Shown here one piece after another: positions 1 to 7,522 of a stretch of DNA of 32,871 nucleotides. The DNA is taken from contig CAZEQJ010000033.1 of the NCBI GenBank assembly GCA_964514385.1, forward strand, positions 1 to 32,871, given 5' to 3'. The position numbers and the translations under genes are program-made. Source of the stretch: CAZEQJ01 sp964514385 (GTDB lineage: Bacteria > Bacteroidota > Bacteroidia > Cytophagales > Cyclobacteriaceae). The notes below the pieces were generated by a model. The model had not been told where the DNA came from and did no database searches. It worked only from the letters and a program-made list of their open reading frames with translations. Numbering within the stretch: position 1 is the first letter of the stretch; every line of letters starts with the position of its first letter.

Positions 1-1095
1 AGAAAATACTGTCTTCCGCTTTATAAACGCTCTGAGGTGCTGGAAGAAATTACACGCCACATACCAACGATAGCAGTAGCAGGCACCCATGGAAAAACGA
101 CCACCACCGCCATTATTTCACATCTGCTTCATGAAGCAAAAAGACCTTTTACGGGTTTAGTGGGGGGAGTATTATCCGGGTACGATTCAAATTATCTGGC
201 CGTAGAAGGTGAAAACCCATGGTTTGTGGTCGAGGCAGACGAATACGACCGTTCCTTTCACCGACTGTCTCCCACACTGAGCATTATTACGGCTGCAGAT
301 CCTGATCACCTCGACATCTACGGTAGTCATAGTGAAATGATTGAAGCCTTCAATCATTTCGCCTCCTTATCATCCGATACCGTATTTGTAAGCCAGGAAG
401 CAGCAGATAAAATAAGGGGCGAAAAACAAGTTTACGGACCAGACAGCCAGGACATTTCCTACTCCAACGTACGTGTCGAAAATGGATTTTTTGTTTTTGA
501 TATCCGGGTCAGGGATAAATCCATAACGAATCTCCGGTCCGTGCTACCGGGCAAATACAACATTGCCAATGCCACGGCAGCAATATCAGTTTGCCTTACA
601 CTTGGCGTAACTGAACAACAGATCAGAGAGGGACTGGCTTCTTTTCGTGGCATACGCAGAAGGTTTGAGGTATATCACGGGGATAGATTTACACTGATAG
701 ATGACTATGCACATCACCCGGATGAGATTGAAGCCTTCCTTACGGCCGTTAAAACGCTGTTTCCGGAGAAGAAAATTCATGCAGTATTTCAACCTCATCT
801 GTATTCACGAACCAGGGATTTTGCTGATGGCTTTGGCAAGGCATTGTCATTGGCTGATAAGGTCACTTTACTGGATATTTATCCGGCCAGGGAAGAGCCG
901 ATTGAGGGTGTGACAAGCCATATTATTCTGCCATCGCTTCACACTGAATGTACAATTGTAGATAAGAATGAGCTACTCAATGTCATGAGCCGGGAGAATG
1001 GGAAATATAGCATCGTTTGCATGATTGGAGCTGGCGACATCGACGCACTTGTAGAACCGGTCTGCCAACGCTTAAAAGAAATGGAAAATGAATAA
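1..1095 (+). CDS. murC: UDP-N-acetylmuramate--L-alanine ligase MurC (5'-partial)
   Basis: Cytoplasmic ATP-dependent ligase that adds L-alanine to UDP-N-acetylmuramic acid, the first amino acid of the peptidoglycan stem peptide. The frame is open from base 1, so the N-terminal domain is cut off by the window edge; a GTG at 37 lies inside the gene and is not the start. The Mur ligase ATP-binding loop AGTHGKTTTT is visible just after it, followed by the central-domain stretch VEADEYDRSFHRLSP, the DPDHLDIYG region, and the C-terminal-domain sequences RRFEVYHG, DDYAHHPDEI and QPHLYSRTRDF, all typical of MurC. About 364 codons are present, against roughly 450-470 in a full protein. It overlaps ftsQ by 8 bases, so the two are almost certainly co-transcribed. 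The family assignment is firm. Confidence 0.96.
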   Translation, partial: RKYCLPLYKRSEVLEEITRHIPTIAVAGTHGKTTTTAIISHLLHEAKRPFTGLVGGVLSGYDSNYLAVEGENPWFVVEADEYDRSFHRLSPTLSIITAADPDHLDIYGSHSEMIEAFNHFASLSSDTVFVSQEAADKIRGEKQVYGPDSQDISYSNVRVENGFFVFDIRVRDKSITNLRSVLPGKYNIANATAAISVCLTLGVTEQQIREGLASFRGIRRRFEVYHGDRFTLIDDYAHHPDEIEAFLTAVKTLFPEKKIHAVFQPHLYSRTRDFADGFGKALSLADKVTLLDIYPAREEPIEGVTSHIILPSLHTECTIVDKNELLNVMSRENGKYSIVCMIGAGDIDALVEPVCQRLKEMENE

Positions 1096-1846
1096 AGGGA
1101 TTTTACATATCATCATTGGCAGCATGCTCGGTTTGATAGTTTTAGTTTCTGTGAGCTTTACAGGCAAAACTTCCTCGAACCGGACGATACAGGAAGTTGA
1201 GATTGATATCCGTGATCAGGCGGGTAATTATTTTATTACACATGAAGAGGTAGAGCATCTGATCGCAGAAGGAGCAGGCTTTATCATAGAAGGGGCTCCT
1301 CAACAAGAGGTCTCCCTAAAAGCGATAGAAAATAGTATTGAGACACACAAATTTGTTAAAAACGCGGAAGTATTCCGTGATATCCGGGGTAAGGTCAAAG
1401 TAGAGATAGAGCAGCGTCGACCCATTGCGAGGATAGTGCAGGCCAATGGACCTCATGCTTACATAGGCGCTGATGGTCATTTGTTGCCGGTGATAGAAAG
1501 TTATACAGCAAGAGTCAATCTGGTAAGTGGTCCCTACGCCCGGAAATTACTCAAAAATGATCTTCATCAAAGTCAATACGGATTGCAGCTGCTAAACCTG
1601 CTGCAAACCATCAGCGCCGATACTTTCTGGGAGGCCCAGCTGGCACAACTTGATATTGACAGCAAAGGGAACATTGATATCTATTCACAGGTAAGCAAAC
1701 AGGTGATAGAATTCGGTCAGCCTGAAAATATCGGGTACAAGCTAAAAAAGCTGAAAGTATTTTATGAAAATATATTACCCCGCAGTGGCTGGAATACATA
1801 CGAGAGGGTAAATGTGATTTATAGCAATCAAATAATTTGTGAGTAA
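1088..1846 (+). CDS. ftsQ: Cell division protein FtsQ
   Basis: Bitopic inner-membrane protein of the divisome that, in model bacteria, links FtsL/FtsB to other division proteins. The 252-residue product has a very short cytoplasmic N-terminus, one membrane helix at about residues 5-24, and a periplasmic POTRA-like region at about 35-110 (IQEVEIDIRDQAGNYFIT, then KNAEVFRDIRGKVKVEIEQRRPIARI), followed by the FtsQ C-terminal domain. The sequence itself is poorly conserved, so the call rests on topology, the POTRA pattern ending in EQRRPIARI, and the position between murC and ftsA. The ATG overlaps the end of murC by 8 bases; 18 bases separate it from ftsA. No ddl gene lies between murC and ftsQ, unlike in many proteobacteria. 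Confidence 0.92.
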   Translation: MNKGILHIIIGSMLGLIVLVSVSFTGKTSSNRTIQEVEIDIRDQAGNYFITHEEVEHLIAEGAGFIIEGAPQQEVSLKAIENSIETHKFVKNAEVFRDIRGKVKVEIEQRRPIARIVQANGPHAYIGADGHLLPVIESYTARVNLVSGPYARKLLKNDLHQSQYGLQLLNLLQTISADTFWEAQLAQLDIDSKGNIDIYSQVSKQVIEFGQPENIGYKLKKLKVFYENILPRSGWNTYERVNVIYSNQIICE

Positions 1847-1864
1847 CCTGAAAAACAACAACAT

Positions 1865-3157
1865 ATGTCATCAAAAGAAAAAATAATCGTCGGCCTCGAC
1901 ATAGGAACCACAAAAATTGTGGCTATGGTGGGGCGCAAAAACGAGTTCGGAAAACTCGAAGTTCTCGGGATGGGGAAAGCCGTTTCCGACGGTGTTATCC
2001 GCGGTATGGTTACCAATATTGAAAAAACAGTAAACGCCATCGAAAAAGCCATCGCCGAAGCAGAAGAGACTGCGGGTATTAATATCCGGGTCGTAAATGT
2101 GGGTATTGCCGGTCAGCATATCAAAAGCTCGATACATCATGGGTCTATTACGCGTTCAAGCACAGATGATGAGATTACGGTTGAAGATGTCAGCCGCCTC
2201 ACAAATGATATGTACCGCATTGTGACACCACCGGGAAGTGAAATCATTCATGTAATGCCTCAGGATTACATGGTGGATTATGAAGATGGTATAATGGATC
2301 CGGTAGGGATGTCTGGTGTTAAGCTGGAGGCCGATTTTCACGTCATCACAGCGCATACCAATGCCATTCAGAATATCAACAAATGCGTCAAACGGGCAGG
2401 ACTGGAAATCGAAAATCTTATTCTGGAGCCACTGGCTTCCAGCCTGGCAGTGCTCACCGACGAAGAAAAGGAAGCGGGCGTCTGCCTCGTGGATATTGGT
2501 GGCGGAACTACCGACGTCGCTGTGTTTTATGATAATATCATACGGCATACCGCCGTCATTCCATTTGGAGGAAATATCATCACAACAGATATCAAACAGG
2601 GCTGCACGGTGATGCATAATCAGGCTGAATTACTAAAAACCAAGTTTGGTAAAGCAATTGCCGAGGAGGCATCACCCAATGAGATCATATCCATTCCCGG
2701 ATTAAGAAACAGACCGCCTAAGGAGATATCGGTAAAAAATCTCGCCCATATCATTGAAGCACGTATGGAGGAAATCATTGAAATGGTACATACAGAGGTA
2801 ATTCATTCCGGATATGAAAGTAAGCTTGCAGGTGGCATCGTGATCACCGGCGGCGGCTCTCAGCTTCAGTTTACCAAGCAGCTATTCGAATATATGACAG
2901 GTATGGACGCGCGAATAGGTTATCCTAACGAGCATATGGGAAAAACCAAAATGGATATTGTGAAAAGTCCCATGTTTGCTACCTCTATAGGACTGGTACT
3001 GAGTGGCTTCAAGGCCATTGATGAAAGGGAAAACCGCTACAACCAGGTGAAAAGTGGTACCCGCAAACGGGAAATCAGCGGTGGTGACATATTCCGAAGG
3101 ATACTGGACCGCACAAAAGGCTTACTTATCGACGATATTGACGATAAAGATTATTAA
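1865..3157 (+). CDS. ftsA: Cell division protein FtsA
   Basis: Actin-like ATPase that tethers FtsZ filaments to the inner membrane and recruits later division proteins. The 430-residue product starts with the phosphate-1 motif GLDIGTTKI, has the phosphate-2 motif VDIGGGTTDVAVF in the middle and the adenosine motif GIVITGGGSQL near residue 325. The 1C-type insertion expected of FtsA is present between the two halves. The end holds a basic amphipathic segment (IFRRILDRTKGLL, about residues 409-421), which matches the membrane-targeting helix of FtsA, followed by an acidic tail. It lies 18 bases after ftsQ and 21 bases before ftsZ in one operon. The length is typical of the family. Confidence 0.97.
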   Translation: MSSKEKIIVGLDIGTTKIVAMVGRKNEFGKLEVLGMGKAVSDGVIRGMVTNIEKTVNAIEKAIAEAEETAGINIRVVNVGIAGQHIKSSIHHGSITRSSTDDEITVEDVSRLTNDMYRIVTPPGSEIIHVMPQDYMVDYEDGIMDPVGMSGVKLEADFHVITAHTNAIQNINKCVKRAGLEIENLILEPLASSLAVLTDEEKEAGVCLVDIGGGTTDVAVFYDNIIRHTAVIPFGGNIITTDIKQGCTVMHNQAELLKTKFGKAIAEEASPNEIISIPGLRNRPPKEISVKNLAHIIEARMEEIIEMVHTEVIHSGYESKLAGGIVITGGGSQLQFTKQLFEYMTGMDARIGYPNEHMGKTKMDIVKSPMFATSIGLVLSGFKAIDERENRYNQVKSGTRKREISGGDIFRRILDRTKGLLIDDIDDKDY

Positions 3158-3178
3158 ACCTAATAACAACACAACAAT

Positions 3179-4672
3179 ATGGAATATAAATTTGAAATGC
3201 CGGATCACCACAAATCGATCATTAAAGTGATTGGCGTTGGTGGTGGTGGTTCGAATGCAGTGAACCACATGTATAACCAGGGTATACGCGATGTGGAGTT
3301 TGTAGTCTGCAATACAGATGCCCAGGCGCTTAAAGCCAGCCCTGTTCCCAATCGCCTGCAGATTGGTGTAAATCTTACAGAGGGGCTTGGAGCCGGTGCG
3401 AATCCCGAAAAAGGGCGAAATGCCGCACTTGAAAGTAAAGAAGAGATCAGAGACCTCCTTTCTGATAATACAAAGATGCTGTTTGTAACAGCTGGAATGG
3501 GCGGTGGTACAGGTACGGGTGCTGCTCCTGTTATAGCACAGATTGCCAGTGAACTGGACATACTTACGGTAGGCATTGTGACATCGCCTTTTCTTTTTGA
3601 AGGTAAAAAGAAAATAAAGGCAGCCGAAGAGGGCATCGCAGAACTACGCAAGTATTGCGACACTGTGCTGGTGATCCTAAATGATAAACTGCGAATGATC
3701 CATGGCAACCTTCCGATCAGCGATGCCTTTGCAAAAGCGGATAATGTGCTGACAACGGCAGCCAAAGGTATTGCAGAGATCATCACGGTGCCGGGTTATG
3801 TAAATGTCGATTTTCAGGATGTGCAGACTGTCATGAAAAGCGCAGGTGCCGCTGTGATGGGCTCAGGGGTAAGCAGCGGCGACAACCGTGCGCTGCGTGC
3901 AGCAGAGGAAGCCATATCTTCACCATTGCTGAACAATCAGGACATTCATGGTGCACAGAAAATCTTGCTGAGCATTATCTCAGGTGAAGAAGCAGAGCTT
4001 CAGATGGATGAGCTCACCGAGATCACTGAATATATTCAGCAGATGGCTGGTGATGAGGCAGAGGTAATATTTGGTCACGGTATCGACAAAGAGATGGGTA
4101 CCAATATCTCTGTGACAGTTATCGCCACCGGCTTCGGGGCTGATCCGGAAAAAATTGACGTGGAACCGCAGCGTAAGGTTATCGATCTGGAGACGAATAA
4201 GCAGATCAACCTTTTTGATGAAGATGAAAAGGATGAGGACGAGGATAACCCAAGGATGTACACCTTTGAACGACCTTCAGCGCCACAGCCTGCTCCCGTG
4301 GAGAGTGATTATTCAGATGAGGAAGATGAGGATATGTTTGATCTTAATGGTGAATTTGACTCTTTCGATGATCAGCATGAGGAGGAGATGGGTGAGATGA
4401 GGTTCTACAACCACAACTACAGCCTCGAAAACAAGAAAAAAATGCTGAAGGAAAAGGCGATGGAGCGTGTACAGAAACTTCGTGAGCTGGGAAATAAATT
4501 ACTTGATCCGGATAGCCTGAAGCATAAGCTGGAGACACCGGCATATGAGAGAAAAAAGGTCAAGCTAAAAGAAGTGCCACCCAGTGACGAGTCCAATATT
4601 TCGCGATACCATCTCAATGATGATAATGAAATACAGGGAAACAATCGATTCCTCCACGATAATGTAGATTAA
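3179..4672 (+). CDS. ftsZ: Cell division GTPase FtsZ
   Basis: Tubulin-like GTPase that polymerises into the Z ring. The 497-residue product has the N-terminal GVGGGGSNAVNHM, the tubulin signature GGGTGTG at residues 108-114, and the synergy-loop residues N209, D211 and D214 (NVDFQD), so an active GTPase is expected. After about residue 330 comes a long, very acidic linker with DEDEKDEDED and SDEEDEDMFD clusters, then a basic coiled-coil-like segment (KKKMLKEKAMERVQKLRELGNKLL) and a short terminal peptide NRFLHDNVD, which resembles the C-terminal peptide of Bacteroidota FtsZ and would be the FtsA-binding tail. The protein is about 110 residues longer than E. coli FtsZ because of this linker. 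It is the last gene of the cluster before a hairpin terminator. Confidence 0.98.
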   Translation: MEYKFEMPDHHKSIIKVIGVGGGGSNAVNHMYNQGIRDVEFVVCNTDAQALKASPVPNRLQIGVNLTEGLGAGANPEKGRNAALESKEEIRDLLSDNTKMLFVTAGMGGGTGTGAAPVIAQIASELDILTVGIVTSPFLFEGKKKIKAAEEGIAELRKYCDTVLVILNDKLRMIHGNLPISDAFAKADNVLTTAAKGIAEIITVPGYVNVDFQDVQTVMKSAGAAVMGSGVSSGDNRALRAAEEAISSPLLNNQDIHGAQKILLSIISGEEAELQMDELTEITEYIQQMAGDEAEVIFGHGIDKEMGTNISVTVIATGFGADPEKIDVEPQRKVIDLETNKQINLFDEDEKDEDEDNPRMYTFERPSAPQPAPVESDYSDEEDEDMFDLNGEFDSFDDQHEEEMGEMRFYNHNYSLENKKKMLKEKAMERVQKLRELGNKLLDPDSLKHKLETPAYERKKVKLKEVPPSDESNISRYHLNDDNEIQGNNRFLHDNVD

Positions 4673-4701
4673 CCAATTGTTGTTGTTGGTTTTTTAGGTT
4701 G

Positions 4702-4731
4702 TCCCGCCGGTATTCCGGCGGGATTTTTTTT
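4702..4731 (+). terminator. Rho-independent terminator after ftsZ
   Basis: A perfect 9-base-pair GC-rich stem (TCCCGCCGG / CCGGCGGGA) with a TATT loop is followed directly by eight T residues. It lies 30 bases after the ftsZ stop. The T run overlaps the stop codon of the convergent msrA gene. On the opposite strand no T run follows the stem, so it should act mainly on ftsZ transcription. Confidence 0.93.
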
Positions 4732-5380
4732 ATTTGTACTCCTCCTTAAGGCGATCGCTGAACACTCTCGCTACACGCTTTATCTTGGGTTTTGATACAT
4801 TCACGACGTACGGATTGTCAGGATGTTTCTCTTCATAATCCTGATGATAATCTTCTGCCATCCAGAATTCTGTGTAAGGTACCACCTCCGTGACAATATT
4901 GCCGTTATAGACATTGGCATTTAATGAATCAATCACTGACTCGATAATCCTTTTCTGCTCTTCATTATGATAAAAGGCAGCAGAGCGGTATTGAGTACCT
5001 ACATCAGGCCCCTGCCGGTTTAACTGAGTAGGGTCGTGAGATGTAAAGAATATTTCAACAATCGTTCTGAAATCGATTATTTCAGGGTCATAATATACCT
5101 GAACAGTTTCTGTATGACCGGTTCTTCCGGTACCTACCTGCTGATAGGTTGGATTTTTGGTACTGCCACCGGCATATCCGGAAACAGCTTCAATTACACC
5201 CTCTATTTGCTCATAACTGGCTTCAACGCACCAGAAACAACCCCCTGCAACCGTTGCGGTGTCAGTTTTTTCTGAATAGCTTACCGGTACCGTAACGCGA
5301 TCGGTCTGATTGGCGCTTTCGCTTCCGTTTGAACATGATACGGATGTTATTAATAAAATGGCTAATATTTTATAGTACAT
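4730..5380 (-). CDS. msrA: Peptide-methionine (S)-S-oxide reductase MsrA, predicted lipoprotein
   Basis: Reduces the S-epimer of methionine sulfoxide in oxidised proteins. The 216-residue product opens with a short hydrophobic signal and a lipobox (TSVSC, Cys16), so it is predicted to be exported and lipid-anchored rather than cytoplasmic. The catalytic motif GGCFWCVEA places the active cysteine at residue 48 (second Cys at 51). GYAGGSTKNPTYQQVGTGRTGHTETVQV, YYDPEIIDF and QYRSAAFY follow, all diagnostic of MsrA. No cysteine is present in the C-terminal part, so the recycling cysteines found in some MsrA enzymes are absent. It is convergent with ftsZ and stands alone; no MsrB partner is in the window. 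No clear Bacteroidota promoter was found in the 155 bases upstream. Confidence 0.95.
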   Translation of the reverse strand: MYYKILAILLITSVSCSNGSESANQTDRVTVPVSYSEKTDTATVAGGCFWCVEASYEQIEGVIEAVSGYAGGSTKNPTYQQVGTGRTGHTETVQVYYDPEIIDFRTIVEIFFTSHDPTQLNRQGPDVGTQYRSAAFYHNEEQKRIIESVIDSLNANVYNGNIVTEVVPYTEFWMAEDYHQDYEEKHPDNPYVVNVSKPKIKRVARVFSDRLKEEYK

Positions 5381-5535
5381 ATGTGATGCTTTTAGTCGTT
5401 TAACGGGTTAAGAAGCATTTTGATTTCAATTTTGCAGATAAGGTTTACCTAATTACGAATTGATTAACCAGTGGACAGGTATTTCACCCTCAGTTACACA
5501 ACAGTATCTGTCGAAAATATCAGATGATTTTGAAT

Positions 5536-6885
5536 TCAGCGCTGTGAAATGGTTCTGGAGTAGTCCATGGTATGACGTGCTATCTCCCGTGCCAGGCTTT
5601 CTATGTATTGCCGGCGCATGGTTAGGAAAAGTCCCCTGCCGGCATGCTCGTAGTTATAACCCCAGCTATCCAGGTCGTCACGCTCAACAGTGAATATTTC
5701 TTTACCATCTTTATCTTTTCCAGTGATTTCGATGTACATCTTGGCATAGTAACGAAATCCATCCGTCCCTTCTCGTTCTGTTCTTACCGTCAGATACAGC
5801 TCCAGTATATTATCCTCACGATCAGACGTTGTGAATACGTTGAGGTCCTTAAGTTCGTCAGAAAGCCTTCTGGCTACACTTCCTCCTTCATATCTTCTGT
5901 TCATATTTCGTTCTGAAGTGCTGAGAAATACCTTAATGCGGTTGATGTCAACTGTAGCCGGCAGGCTGTAAGCTTTATCCAGCAGTCGTGCATCTACTAC
6001 CAGGTTTGGGGGAAGCTTTGGAGTCAGTATCACCCGCATGCTGTTTTGAAGGCCATGAACTTTCTCTAATCTGAGATAATATATGGAGTCTCTTTTCTCC
6101 ATATTAAATGATTTAGCCACGCCACCACTCGCTTCGGGGATCAGTTCAATCTGATCGACCGGCTTGCCTGTAGCACGGGAAGTAACCATGAAAGGGATGT
6201 ACACATCCTCGCCTTCATATATAGCCTGGCGTTCCGTAACAGGGAAAATCTGCAGATCACTCAGGTATCGTATAAGTAAATTTTTTATTTCCAGCTGCAT
6301 ATCCAGTATATGCATTTGAAAATTACCCTCAGGAAAGAGAGGGCTGTAGGTGGTGATAAGATCTGAGACGGTGATGAGTGAGGTAAAAGCACTCTCATAT
6401 TTTCCATCTTCAAAATAGCTTTTTGCCAGTTCAAGATTCTGGTTACTTAGCTTCTCTAGTCGTCGTACGAGCTTATCCTTTTTTTCTTCAAAGTCCTGCT
6501 TATTGAGGCGAAGCATTACCCAGTAAAGTCCTGAGCTTTGATTGTAGAAGTCATCTACGAACTCAAATCCTTCCAGTAATGTAATGGTTTCTGTACTTGT
6601 ATTTTCCTGGTAGTCATAGACAGTATTCCGGTCGTAGCTGTCAATAGATAAGTTGGATGAACTTTCCAGTCGCACATAGATTTGCTGAGCTATTTCCTTA
6701 AGCGCATTTTTTCTTGCGACATCCCTAAAATCTTCGTCAATATCTGTGGAGGCCATGCCTATACCATAATACCACAAGGCACTGGACGGACGTTCATTTA
6801 CCCATTCAGGTTGCATCTGGGCTCTCAGTGGAGAGAGCCCAAATACAAGCCATGACAAAACCAGACATGCTGTTTTAGTACCCAT
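5536..6885 (-). CDS. LPP20-like exported protein
   Basis: The 449-residue product begins at an ATG giving a clear signal peptide (MGTKTACLVLSWLVFGLSPLRAQ); earlier in-frame codons would add a non-signal extension inside the upstream gene. After cleavage the sequence runs QMQPEWVNERP, then WYYGIGMASTD and RDVARKNALKEIAQQIYVRLESS, the pattern of the LPP20 lipoprotein fold (family assignment by eye). The middle has a charged helical stretch (about 145-180) and a beta-rich region. The end (ILELYLTVRTEREG, MYIEITGKDKDGKEIF) may be a second domain of the same general type. The function is unknown; a periplasmic or outer-membrane-associated role is inferred. Its start overlaps the end of the upstream lipoprotein gene by 11 bases, implying translational coupling. 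Confidence 0.75.
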   Translation of the reverse strand: MGTKTACLVLSWLVFGLSPLRAQMQPEWVNERPSSALWYYGIGMASTDIDEDFRDVARKNALKEIAQQIYVRLESSSNLSIDSYDRNTVYDYQENTSTETITLLEGFEFVDDFYNQSSGLYWVMLRLNKQDFEEKKDKLVRRLEKLSNQNLELAKSYFEDGKYESAFTSLITVSDLITTYSPLFPEGNFQMHILDMQLEIKNLLIRYLSDLQIFPVTERQAIYEGEDVYIPFMVTSRATGKPVDQIELIPEASGGVAKSFNMEKRDSIYYLRLEKVHGLQNSMRVILTPKLPPNLVVDARLLDKAYSLPATVDINRIKVFLSTSERNMNRRYEGGSVARRLSDELKDLNVFTTSDREDNILELYLTVRTEREGTDGFRYYAKMYIEITGKDKDGKEIFTVERDDLDSWGYNYEHAGRGLFLTMRRQYIESLAREIARHTMDYSRTISQR

Positions 6886-7453
6886 TGCTGAATTCTTCCA
6901 GTTCTTTCTCGTAGATTTCACGGAAGCGCTCCTGATCAAACTTTATGCGCAGACGCTCGTCTTCAGATATCCTGCTACCCAGCTCACCACCGGCATCTTT
7001 TTTGGACATTTGCATGGCAGAATAGTAAATATACTGTCCTCTTTCATCCTGATATCCCTGCTGGTCTACGATTTCGATGTTACGAAGTACTTCATCGATT
7101 ACGGTACGGGTTACTTCTTCAAAGCTGGATGCGGCCTCACTGTCGCCGGCAAGGCCAGTGTTCTGAAGATACTGCTCTCCAACACTTCTTACCACAGTTT
7201 GAATCTGAGAGGCTATCGCCTGTTTGGCGTTCAGTTCAGCAATGCGTTTTGCAACGGTGCGATCATCGCTGACGCCTTCACCTACTGCTCTGAAATAATC
7301 TTTATTGGTACGGTATTCCGCCCCTGAAAAAGGCTCTTCAATAGCGGTAAGCTTCTTGGAGTTCCCAACGTTTACTTGCGTTTTCTTGCTACAGGATGAG
7401 ATGAGTATCACACCCAGTACGACTGCTGCTAAAAAGGTAAAGTTTCTTTTCAT
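6875..7453 (-). CDS. LPP20-family lipoprotein
   Basis: The 192-residue product starts at the ATG giving MKRNFTFLAAVVLGVILISSC, a lipoprotein signal with the lipidated cysteine at 21; an upstream in-frame start would put polar residues before it. The mature part contains YFRAVGEGVSDDRTVAKRIAELNAKQAIASQI and a long helical stretch, then VDQQGYQDERGQYIYYSAMQM, which resembles the LPP20 family. The C-terminal quarter is strongly charged (KFDQERFREIYEKELEEF). No enzymatic motif is visible. It sits 69 bases after the barrel gene on the same strand and overlaps the next LPP20-like gene by 11 bases. Two related folds encoded side by side suggest a heteromeric envelope complex, which is inference only. 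Confidence 0.78.
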   Translation of the reverse strand: MKRNFTFLAAVVLGVILISSCSKKTQVNVGNSKKLTAIEEPFSGAEYRTNKDYFRAVGEGVSDDRTVAKRIAELNAKQAIASQIQTVVRSVGEQYLQNTGLAGDSEAASSFEEVTRTVIDEVLRNIEIVDQQGYQDERGQYIYYSAMQMSKKDAGGELGSRISEDERLRIKFDQERFREIYEKELEEFSNGY

Positions 7454-7522
7454 TTCTGTATGATTTGCTTTCAGAATTATTTTAACCAAGAATTATGCCA
7501 TTCGAAATAATTCCTCTACAAT

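Noticed and set aside
5381..5535. Gene, RNA or clear promoter in the 155 bases upstream of msrA
   Set aside because: No TANNTTTG element toward msrA, no coding pattern, and only a weak ATGCTT/AAGCAT pairing were found.
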